A stretch of 5,336 bases of DNA, taken from assembly GCA_016201575.1 (NCBI GenBank), contig JACQCN010000375.1, positions 1 to 5,336 of the forward strand. The letters are read 5' to 3'. The notes beneath the pieces were generated by a model that was given only the letters and a program-made list of their open reading frames with translations, was not told the DNA's origin and did not search any database. The position numbers and the translations under genes were made by a program. Shown here in pieces: positions 1-4,912 of the stretch (positions are counted from its first letter, which is position 1; each line of letters starts with the position of its first letter). This stretch comes from Candidatus Rokuibacteriota bacterium. Lineage in GTDB: Bacteria; Methylomirabilota; Methylomirabilia; Rokubacteriales; CSP1-6.

Positions 1-554
1 CGTTCAGGATTCTCATCGCGTGTCTGCTTTCCCTGAGAACGAAGGACAAAACCACTGGACCTGCCGCCGAGCGGCTCTTCGCGTTGGCCGACAGACCCGA
101 GACCATGCTCCGGCTCACGCCGAGACAGATCGAGCGCGCGATCTACCCGGTCGGGTTCTACCGGACAAAGGCGCGCGTGGTCCTCGGTGTCTGCCGGGAC
201 CTACTGGAGCGCTTCGGCGGCCGCGTCCCCGACGACCTCGATCAGCTCTTAACGTTCAAAGGGGTGGGAAGGAAGACGGCGAATCTGGTGGTGACTGTGG
301 GGTTCGGCAAGCCCGGGATCTGCGTGGACACCCACGTCCACCGCATCTCGAACCGGCTCGGCTACGTGAGGACGAAGACGCCTGAGCAGACCGAGATGGC
401 CCTGCGCGCCCGCCTCCCCCGACGCTACTGGATCGGCTACAACGACCTGCTCGTGGCCTTCGGGCAGAACGTGTGCACGCCGATCTCCCCGCGCTGCTCG
501 GGCTGCCCGGTGCGCGCGCGCTGCCGCCGCGTCGGGGTCACCGCCTCGCGATGA
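1..554 (+). CDS. nth: Endonuclease III (partial, 5' end outside window)
   Basis: This is a DNA glycosylase/AP lyase of base excision repair that removes oxidised pyrimidines and nicks the abasic site. The frame is open from position 3 to the TGA at 552-554 and shows 183 residues; the N-terminus lies upstream of the window. Visible landmarks, numbered from the first complete codon, are the LLSLRTKD helix near residues 8-15 and the helix-hairpin-helix GVGRKTAN at 87-94, where K91 is the catalytic lysine. VDTHVHRI at 108-115 carries the catalytic aspartate D109. The C-terminal [4Fe-4S] ligands C158, C165, C168 and C174 have the exact family spacing C-x6-C-x2-C-x5-C. SLRTKD replaces the SAQATD of E. 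coli Nth, a form I associate with archaeal and deltaproteobacterial-type Nth proteins. The 3' end overlaps the convergent nfo gene by 17 nt. Family assignment is secure. The TTG at 84 should not be taken as the start, because homology continues upstream to the window edge. Confidence 0.95.
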   Translation, partial: FRILIACLLSLRTKDKTTGPAAERLFALADRPETMLRLTPRQIERAIYPVGFYRTKARVVLGVCRDLLERFGGRVPDDLDQLLTFKGVGRKTANLVVTVGFGKPGICVDTHVHRISNRLGYVRTKTPEQTEMALRARLPRRYWIGYNDLLVAFGQNVCTPISPRCSGCPVRARCRRVGVTASR

Positions 555-1401
555 GCCGGCGGAGGGTCCGCAGGTTCGCGATGTCGGCCGCGGGCTCGGG
601 CTCCTTCGGCGTCTCGAGCGCCTTGGGCACGCGGCCCCAGCGCGGGTCGTTCAGGAGGAACCGGAAGGGCGCGAGCCCGAGCTGCCCCTGGCCGATGTGC
701 GTGTGCCGGTCGAGGCCGGAGCCGAGCCCGGCCCGCGCGTCGTTGAGGTGGAAGGCGCGGATGGTGCTCACGCCGAGCGCGCGCTCGCACTCCGCCATGA
801 CCCGCTCGTACCCCGCGCGGCGCCGGATGTCGTAGCCGGCGGCGAAGAGGTGGCAGGTGTCGAGGCACACGCCGAGGCGCTCCGCCGCTCGCGCCCCCTC
901 GAGCAGGGCCGCCAGCTCCCCGAAGGTCCGCCCCATCGTGTCGCCCGCCCCCGCCGTGTTCTCGAGGACGATCCGCACCCGGTAGCCGGCCGTCCGGCGC
1001 GTCAGCTCGTCGAGCGCCGCCGCCACCCGCGCGAGCCCCGCCTCGAGCCCCGCGCCCTTGTGCGAGCCGGGATGGATCACGACGAACGGGAGCCCCAGCG
1101 CTTCCGCCCGCTCGAGCTCGTCGTGGAAGGCCGCGATGGCGTGGCGCCACTCGGCGTCGACCGGGGTGCCGAGGTTGACGAGGTAGCTGGCGTGGGCGAA
1201 CGCCGTGCGGATCCCGGTGGCGCGCCGGGCGGCCTTCCAGAGCCGCACGTCCGCCTCGGTCAGCGGCCGGGCCTTCCACTGCATCTGGTTCTTCAGGAAG
1301 ATCTGCACGACGGAGCACCCGACCGCCCGCCCGCGCTCGAGCGCGCGGTGGAGGCCGCCCGCGATCGACATGTGGGCGCCGAGCAGATCCCGCGGCGTCA
1401 C
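538..1401 (-). CDS. nfo: Endonuclease IV (deoxyribonuclease IV)
   Basis: This is an AP endonuclease that cleaves 5' of abasic sites with a three-metal (zinc) centre in a TIM barrel. It has 287 residues, close to the 285 of E. coli Nfo. All nine metal ligands of the family are visible: H70 (AHASYL), H110 (IHPGSH), E147 (LENTAG), D181 and H184 (CLDTCH), H218 (FHLNDA), D231 and H233 (DRHTH), and E263 (LETPKE). The N-terminal GAHMSIAGG matches the family's GAHxSxAGG. I chose the GTG at 1401-1399 because it puts that motif at residues 8-16 and because GTGA overlaps the stop of the upstream SRPBCC gene by 4 nt, implying translational coupling. The same frame stays open much further upstream, to 1842, but that part is antisense-like shadow over the SRPBCC gene. 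The 3' end overlaps nth tail to tail. Two AP-site enzymes side by side make a repair locus. Confidence 0.96.
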   Translation of the reverse strand: MTPRDLLGAHMSIAGGLHRALERGRAVGCSVVQIFLKNQMQWKARPLTEADVRLWKAARRATGIRTAFAHASYLVNLGTPVDAEWRHAIAAFHDELERAEALGLPFVVIHPGSHKGAGLEAGLARVAAALDELTRRTAGYRVRIVLENTAGAGDTMGRTFGELAALLEGARAAERLGVCLDTCHLFAAGYDIRRRAGYERVMAECERALGVSTIRAFHLNDARAGLGSGLDRHTHIGQGQLGLAPFRFLLNDPRWGRVPKALETPKEPEPAADIANLRTLRRLIARR

Positions 1402-1871
1402 GCGGGAACGACTTGCACCGGACCGAAGCGCTCCGCGATGACGGCGGTGCGGTGCCGCCAGATCCAATCGAGCTGCCGCCCCACGATCAGCGCGTGCGCG
1501 AGCCGGCCGAGAGGGCCGACGGGCAGGCGGTAGACGATGCGGTCCTCGACGCGCGTGCCCCCCGCCTCCTCCAGGAACCGGTGCCGGTGCTCCCAGCGCG
1601 CGCACGGCCCCCGGAGCTGGACGTCGAGGAACCGGAACGGGGCATCGTACTCGCGGACGAACATGCGGACCCCGAGCGGCAGCCCGAGCCAGCGGATGCG
1701 GTAATCGACCACGGCGCCCGCGTTCATCCGGATCGGGACCGGCGTGACCAGGCGGAGGCGCAGCCAGGACGGGGTCAGCGCGGGGAGGTTTTCGGCCGCG
1801 GCGAGGAAGGCGAACACCTCGGGCCGGCTTCGCGCGACCCACAGCCGCGACTCGAAACAGTAGTCGGCCAT
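1398..1871 (-). CDS. SRPBCC (START-like) ligand-binding family protein
   Basis: The product is a 157-residue, single-domain protein of the SRPBCC/Bet v1-like fold, of the type found as COG4276-like small proteins. The N-terminal segment at residues 15-45 (RSRPEVFAF, AENLPALTPSWL, LRLVTP) and the later DYRIRWLGLPLGVR and RGPCARWEHRHRF segments are typical of this group. Such proteins bind hydrophobic ligands in a helix-grip cavity; the ligand and biological role here are unknown. No signal peptide or membrane segment is visible, so it should be cytosolic. The ATG at 1871 gives a full-length domain. No strong Shine-Dalgarno is visible upstream (only a weak TAGGCG). The gene overlaps nfo by GTGA, so the two are probably co-translated, but a functional link to DNA repair is not evident. 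Confidence 0.85.
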   Translation of the reverse strand: MADYCFESRLWVARSRPEVFAFLAAAENLPALTPSWLRLRLVTPVPIRMNAGAVVDYRIRWLGLPLGVRMFVREYDAPFRFLDVQLRGPCARWEHRHRFLEEAGGTRVEDRIVYRLPVGPLGRLAHALIVGRQLDWIWRHRTAVIAERFGPVQVVPA

Positions 1872-2074
1872 GGGCGCCTATGATCTCACAGGCGGCCGAC
1901 GTTGCAGCCTAGGGCACTCTCAGCGATTGATCGTTCGCGACCGTGACGGTCGAACCAGTAGGCCGCAAATGGTGCCTCCGGACCTTCAGTCCCCTCGGCC
2001 ACATCCAGCCGAAGTCGTAGGTCGGTCCTGCTGCCGCTCGCGGTCGGAACCGCAGACCGCCCGGGGTCCACGAG
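1872..2074. other. Intergenic stretch with no convincing gene
   Basis: About 200 bp separates the SRPBCC start from the stop of the 88-aa gene, both on the - strand. Short open frames here have no recognisable domain, and I read them as noise or decayed sequence. It should carry the promoter of the SRPBCC-nfo pair, but I see no clear -35/-10 pair. The only structured element is a small palindrome, listed separately. No T-rich terminator hairpin is visible. Confidence 0.5.
1938..1952. repeat. 15-bp palindrome upstream of SRPBCC-nfo
   Basis: CGACCGT-G-ACGGTCG is a perfect 7+7 bp inverted repeat around one central base. It lies about 67 bp upstream of the SRPBCC ATG on the - strand. TTCG before it and CGAA after it extend the symmetry loosely. 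It has no following T-tract, so it is not a typical terminator. It could be an operator or simply a chance palindrome in GC-rich DNA. Confidence 0.35.
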
Positions 2075-2341
2075 TCAACGCCCGCCGCCCGCCGGGTTCG
2101 CCAGCCTCGCCAGGATCCTCGCGCGCGCGTCCGCATCGAAGTCGGCGCCGTAGAACCGCAGGAACAGCCGCTCGCGCACCCTGGCCGGCGACGCGGACGG
2201 CTCCGTCTCCAGCACGGACGCGACGGCGAGTGCCCGCGCCGTCGCGAACATCGAACACCCCATCTTCAGCCGTTCGGCGCCCGAGCGCTGCAGAAGCATC
2301 GCCCGGTACCTCTGCTCCATCTCGAGAGGCGTGTCGTTCAT
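2075..2341 (-). CDS. Small 88-aa partner protein of the nucleotidyltransferase, function unknown
   Basis: This small, probably all-helical protein of 88 residues belongs to no family I can name with certainty. Residues 22-45 (GAERLKMGCSMFATARAL) and 57-82 (RERLFLRFYGADF, followed by an Arg/Ala-rich helix) look like conserved blocks of short hypothetical proteins found beside nucleotidyltransferases. That is recollection, not a search result. It contains no histidine, so it is not a HEPN toxin with an Rx4-6H motif. The ATG at 2341 was chosen because ATGA overlaps the upstream nucleotidyltransferase stop by 4 nt and GAGAGG lies 7 nt upstream as a good ribosome binding site. Longer in-frame starts further upstream would run into the nucleotidyltransferase frame and are unlikely. 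The overlap implies stoichiometric expression with that protein, as in two-component modules. Confidence 0.7.
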   Translation of the reverse strand: MNDTPLEMEQRYRAMLLQRSGAERLKMGCSMFATARALAVASVLETEPSASPARVRERLFLRFYGADFDADARARILARLANPAGGGR

Positions 2342-2910
2342 CCGGCCACCTCTCGATAGAGCGCGTCGAGCCCCAGGCCGGTCACCCACCGGGCCAGGTA
2401 CTCGCGATCAAGATCGGAGCCGGCGGCGAGCAGGTTGCGCACGTCGGCGAGCTGGACTTCGGAACGGGTGTCTCTGGCCCAGTCGAGCTTGGAGATGATC
2501 AAGTCCTCCGGCGCCACGACGAAGATCGCGACGCCGTCGATCGTCACGCGGCGCCTCCGCCGAAACTCCTCGCGCCGGTACTCGCTCTCCTTGCGGACGA
2601 CGAAATCCACCTTGACCACCAGGGTCGTGTGGATGACGTTGAATGTCCTTCGCTCGGCGACGGCGCTGCGCACCGCGTCCCGGTCGACATAGAAGTCGCC
2701 CGCGAAGAGGGCGCAGAGCCGATCGGCGTCGTCGGCCGACAGCTCCACCACGAGGTCGATGTCGCGGGTCATGCGCGGCACCGCGTAATAGTTCGCCGCG
2801 ATCGACCCGGTCACCATGTACGGGATTCCTACGGACTCGAGCCGCCCGGCGACGATCTTGAGGACCTCCAGCTCCTCGGTCACGTCTGGTCGCCAGCGTC
2901 CCACCAACAT
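2338..2910 (-). CDS. Nucleotidyltransferase, AbiEii/DUF6036-like
   Basis: This is a polymerase-beta-fold nucleotidyltransferase of 190 residues if the ATG at 2910 is used. The active-site signature is present: TGS at 34-36, RDIDLVVE at 49-56 with metal ligands D50 and D52, and a third acidic residue D102 in VKVDFVV. APEDLIISKLDWARD at 133-147 followed by QLADVRNLL at 153-161 matches the C-terminal helices of AbiEii-type proteins, which transfer nucleotides to RNA or protein targets in several toxin-antitoxin and abortive-infection systems. The substrate here is unknown. Similar proteins usually begin near the segment EELEVLKIV, so the GTG at 2883-2881 is a plausible alternative start; it gives 181 residues and would overlap the TGA of the upstream WYL frame by 4 nt. 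Neither start has an obvious ribosome binding site. It is followed by an 88-aa gene with an ATGA overlap. Confidence 0.85.
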   Translation of the reverse strand: MLVGRWRPDVTEELEVLKIVAGRLESVGIPYMVTGSIAANYYAVPRMTRDIDLVVELSADDADRLCALFAGDFYVDRDAVRSAVAERRTFNVIHTTLVVKVDFVVRKESEYRREEFRRRRRVTIDGVAIFVVAPEDLIISKLDWARDTRSEVQLADVRNLLAAGSDLDREYLARWVTGLGLDALYREVAG

Positions 2911-3104
2911 GTGTCCGGGAAGGTCACGGGACTGTGACCCCTCACCTGCCGGAGGTGGCAGTAGCCGATCAGGTAGAGACCCCCGTTGAAGTATGTCAGG
3001 TGGTATGGATCCACCCGGCGGTCGGTCTCCGCGTCGCGGCTCATCGAGTAGTAGCGGACCTGGAGCGAGCGGCGCTCGAGCAGTGCCTGCTGGATCCCCG
3101 GCAT
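2880..3104 (-). pseudogene. Remnant of a WYL-domain transcriptional regulator
   Basis: The frame encodes a clear piece of a WYL domain, the C-terminal ligand-sensing domain of DeoR/YafY-type regulators. Visible blocks are QQALLERRSLQVRYYS, TDRRVDPYHLTYFNGG and LYLIGYCHLR. The family's eponymous WYL tripeptide reads LYL here. The N-terminal HTH domain and the C-terminal extension are both missing: recognisable sequence ends after CHLR near 2949, and the rest of the frame to the TGA at 2880-2882 looks unrelated. Upstream of the ATG at 3104 the same frame stays open (AKLLLGAADR) with no good start codon or ribosome binding site, and it runs into the end of the peroxiredoxin gene. I infer a decayed or truncated gene. 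A functional 74-aa protein is possible but unlikely. Confidence 0.65.
2922..2939. repeat. Perfect inverted repeat GGTCAC-N6-GTGACC before the nucleotidyltransferase
   Basis: Two 6-bp arms with a 6-bp spacer form an 18-bp dyad centred about 20 bp upstream of the ATG at 2910 on the - strand. The size and position suit an operator for the nucleotidyltransferase pair. Alternatively, with the adjacent TGTCCGGGAA it could be the edge of a vanished insertion element where the WYL frame loses homology. A smaller dyad, CACCT-N5-AGGTG, lies next to it at 2943-2957. Confidence 0.4.
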
Positions 3105-3180
3105 ACGGTCGGCCGCGCCGAGCAGGAGTTTCGCCCCGAGCGCGGGATCAGCGTGACCCCGCCCCGGCTCGCCGCCGCCG
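3105..3180. other. Gap between peroxiredoxin stop and WYL remnant
   Basis: This 76-bp stretch holds no complete gene. In the WYL frame it encodes a Gly/Ala-rich segment ending in AKLLLGAADR, probably more of the decayed regulator. I see no hairpin with a T-tract that would terminate the upstream operon. Confidence 0.4.
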
Positions 3181-3657
3181 CTATCCGAGCTTCTTGACCT
3201 CGGCGAGGATCTTGTCGGGATCGGGCAGCTCGCCCTTCCCGTACCGCTCGATGAACCGCACCTTCCCCTGCGTGTCGACGAGGAAGGTCGCGCGCACGTT
3301 GGCGTTCCAGTCCGGCCAGTGCACGCCGTAGGCCTTGCTGGCCGTCCGGTGGACGTCGGACAGGAGCGGGTAGCGGCTGATGCCGACCGCCTTCGCCCAG
3401 TTCTCGTGGCTGAAGGGGCTGTCCGTGCTGATACCCAGCACCTGGGTATTCACCGCCTCGAAGTCGCGTACGCGCCTGTCGAAGGCGGGCATGCAGGTGC
3501 TTCAGCCCGGCGTCCAGTCCAGCGGGTAGAAGAGGACCACGACGCTCTTCCCGCGGAAGTCCCTGAGGCTCACTTCCTTGAGCCCGATGGCCTTCAGCGT
3601 GAAGTCGGGCGCCGCGTCCCCGACGTTCAGCGTTGCGTTCTCGGTGGCTGTGCTCAC
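3181..3657 (-). CDS. Peroxiredoxin, probable selenoprotein (in-frame TGA = Sec52)
   Basis: This is a thiol/selenol peroxidase of the AhpC/TSA-Bcp superfamily that reduces peroxides in the cytosol. Read through the TGA at 3504-3502 it is one 158-residue protein ending at TAG. Residues 12-21 (VGDAAPDFTL) and FYPLDWTPG at 43-51 are followed by UGA at codon 52, then STCMPAFDRR. The PxxxTxxC active site is P45, T49 and residue 52, so the UGA falls exactly on the peroxidatic cysteine. R122 (NANVRATFLVD) is the conserved active-site arginine. C55 makes a UxxC pair where cysteine homologues often have glutamate (PVCTxE). The GTG start at 3657 is supported by GAGGAGG 9 nt upstream and by a GTGA overlap with the metallo-hydrolase stop. 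No frame change or gap occurs across the UGA. Conventional calling would give a 51-aa stub plus a false short protein starting at Met56. Alternatives are a Cys-to-stop mutation or a sequencing error. selA, selB and selC are not in view. Confidence 0.85.
3431..3449 (-). repeat. Strong 8-bp hairpin inside the peroxiredoxin coding region
   Basis: ATACCCAG-CAC-CTGGGTAT is a perfect 8+8 bp inverted repeat with a 3-nt centre. In the mRNA it gives a hairpin with loop GUG, over codons for residues about 70-76. Its loop lies about 60 nt after the UGA, farther than a classic SECIS. Part of it (CAGGUGCU) can instead pair perfectly over 8 bp with AGCACCUG, the bases immediately after the UGA. Confidence 0.45.
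3469..3491 (-). promoter_or_regulatory. Candidate bacterial SECIS hairpin downstream of the UGA
   Basis: In the mRNA, CGCCU and AGGCG form a 5-bp stem around the loop UCGAC. Beyond one C-C mismatch it extends by UGC/GUA with one G-U pair. The loop begins 20 nt after the UGA, within the roughly 16-37 nt range used for bacterial SECIS models. The loop lacks a G in its first two positions, so the match to the consensus is imperfect. A competing fold exists downstream. Confidence 0.4.
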
Positions 3658-4580
3658 TGAAGCGTTCCTCCTCGAGCGTATCGACCCGGCTTCCGGCTGA
3701 CTATAGCACGCGGCCACTCCATCTTCGCCGCGGGCTTCCGCTGCGCGGCCCACAGGACGTGGCGCCGGGCCTCGAGCGCGCTGTCGCGAAGCCCCAGGTG
3801 GCCCGCCGCCGTCACCACCCCCCCGTCTTCCCACAGCGCCCGGAACCGCTCCGCCGCGTCGGCGTCGCGGAGCGCGTAGTGATCCATGATGACCCGGCAG
3901 CCGGTGGCGTCGATGATGCGGCGGAGATTGTCGATGGCGCGGTCGATCACCGCGGGGCCGAGCTGTTTCTCCAGGTAGGTCGGCGGGCCGGAGAGGTAGA
4001 GCAGGTGCGGCCGCTCCCGGATCAGGTACGCGGTGGCCACCGCCGAGAGCGGGCCCTGCACGTCCCCCGCGAACACGAAGCGGAAGTCCTCGGCGCGGTC
4101 GACCAGCGTGATGGCGACGACGTAGCCGAGCGTGGTGCCCTCGGCCCCGTGAGGGAGCGGCGGCGACACGCGGAAGCTCAGATCCAGGCCGTCGTGCGCG
4201 CGGCCGTCGGCGGCCTCGACCCGGGCGGTGGCGCCGATCCCGCGCCAGAGCTCGGACGCCCGGCGCCCCTGCGGGCCCGCGATCATGCGCCGCGGGTCCT
4301 TGGCGAGCACCCAGCGGCCGGCATAGGCGGCGGGCTCGTGGAGGAAGTGCTCCTCGTGGTAGTGGCTGATGAAGACGATCCCGGCCCGCGCGGCGTAGGC
4401 GGCGATGCGGTCGTTGGCCCGCCGGAGGGCCTCCCACTCCTCGTCGGCCGGCGGCAGGTTGAACCGGGTGGGGGCCAGCGCCGCGCCGGGATCGAGGAGG
4501 ACGCCGGTCTTTCCGACCTCGACGTACGTGGCCATCGAGCGCACGCCGAGCGACTCGGCGGCGAGGGGGACGACCTTCAT
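3654..4580 (-). CDS. UPF0282-type metallo-beta-lactamase-fold hydrolase (COG2248-like)
   Basis: This 308-residue cytosolic protein of the MBL superfamily most resembles the mainly archaeal UPF0282 group. The opening VPLAAESLGVRSMATYVE and LLDPGAALAPTRFNLPP at 28-44 are characteristic. Metal-site candidates are the H73-Y-H75-E-E77-H78 motif, H144 (PPLPHG), D173 (FAGDVQGP) and H234 (MDHYALRD). The canonical HxHxDH is altered to HxHxEH, with glutamate at the position of the usual aspartate. LAKDPRRMI at 92-100 and LSGPPTYL at 196-203 also fit the group. The substrate is unknown. The ATG at 4580 overlaps the cupin stop as ATGA, and its TGA overlaps the peroxiredoxin GTG, so it sits inside a coupled operon. 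Without a search, an alternative is a divergent MBL subfamily close to UPF0282. Confidence 0.85.
   Translation of the reverse strand: MKVVPLAAESLGVRSMATYVEVGKTGVLLDPGAALAPTRFNLPPADEEWEALRRANDRIAAYAARAGIVFISHYHEEHFLHEPAAYAGRWVLAKDPRRMIAGPQGRRASELWRGIGATARVEAADGRAHDGLDLSFRVSPPLPHGAEGTTLGYVVAITLVDRAEDFRFVFAGDVQGPLSAVATAYLIRERPHLLYLSGPPTYLEKQLGPAVIDRAIDNLRRIIDATGCRVIMDHYALRDADAAERFRALWEDGGVVTAAGHLGLRDSALEARRHVLWAAQRKPAAKMEWPRAIVSRKPGRYARGGTLQ
3667..3673 (-). promoter_or_regulatory. Ribosome binding site of the peroxiredoxin
   Basis: GAGGAGG on the - strand lies 9 nt before the GTG at 3657-3655, inside the 3' end of the metallo-hydrolase gene. It is the strongest Shine-Dalgarno I noticed in the window and decides the start of the peroxiredoxin. 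An efficient start in front of a frame that would otherwise stop after 51 codons is indirect support for UGA readthrough. Confidence 0.75.
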
Positions 4581-4912
4581 GCCGCGGCGAGCACGGAGAA
4601 GACGATGAGCTCCTGGCGGTAGTCCTCGAAGCGGTGCTCGGTGCCGGCCGGGACGAGCCAGAAGTCGCCCGGCGCCACCGGATGCCGGTCCTCGCCGATC
4701 CGGAGCACGCCCTCCCCGCGCAGGACGAGGTAGAGCTCGTCGCGGTCGTGCGGGGTCTGCGGGTCGTGCTGCCCGGGCCTGAGGTGCAGGAGGCCCGCCG
4801 CCCAGCCGACGCCCTCGTGGAAGCGCACGGCGTGCTCCGGGGCGAGCCGCGACTGCTCGAGGAGCCCGGCCAGCGTGAAGAACTGCGGAGCGCGCGCGAG
4901 CCGGGCGCTCAC
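4577..4912 (-). CDS. Small single-domain cupin protein
   Basis: This 111-residue protein is a single cupin beta-barrel. Motif 1 reads [20 protein letters not shown] at residues 47-66, with H55 and E59 as likely metal ligands. The first histidine of the usual HxH is replaced by T53, a variant I recall from small cupins with a DPQxPH segment. Motif 2 is [12 protein letters not shown] at 82-93, with H93. Small cupins of this kind act as dioxygenase-like or sugar- or metal-binding proteins; no reaction can be assigned here. The GTG start at 4912 overlaps the TGA of the upstream LLM gene by 4 nt and gives a full domain. The frame is open further upstream, but that part is a low-complexity shadow of the LLM gene. 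The 3' end overlaps the metallo-hydrolase ATG. Confidence 0.85.
   Translation of the reverse strand: MSARLARAPQFFTLAGLLEQSRLAPEHAVRFHEGVGWAAGLLHLRPGQHDPQTPHDRDELYLVLRGEGVLRIGEDRHPVAPGDFWLVPAGTEHRFEDYRQELIVFSVLAAA

Noticed and set aside
697..1533. Long + strand open frame opposite endonuclease IV
   Set aside because: Its composition is typical of a GC-rich antisense shadow, and it has no domain.
538..1842. A 434-aa endonuclease IV with a long N-terminal extension
   Set aside because: The extra 147 residues are Arg/Pro/Ala-rich and lie over the SRPBCC gene in another frame. Endonuclease IV homology begins at the GTG at 1401.
1886..2136. Short - strand open frames in the intergenic stretch
   Set aside because: There is no family resemblance, no ribosome binding site and no coherent frame choice.
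2075..2910. MntA-HepT (MNT-HEPN) toxin-antitoxin pair
   Set aside because: The 88-aa partner contains no histidine and hence no HEPN Rx4-6H catalytic motif, and the nucleotidyltransferase is AbiEii-like rather than a short MNT protein.
3181..3492. A stand-alone 103-aa peroxiredoxin starting at the ATG at 3492
   Set aside because: It would lack the N-terminal strands and the whole active site. The missing part is present in the same frame immediately upstream across a single TGA, and no ribosome binding site precedes this ATG.
3502..3504. The TGA as a simple inactivating stop in a pseudogene
   Set aside because: Both halves are otherwise intact and in frame, the UGA sits exactly at the catalytic cysteine column, and the start signal is strong. 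It is kept only as an alternative to be excluded by read data.
3633..4622. Long + strand open frame opposite the metallo-hydrolase
   Set aside because: It is an antisense shadow of high-GC coding sequence. It has no recognisable domain, while the - strand frame has a full MBL signature.
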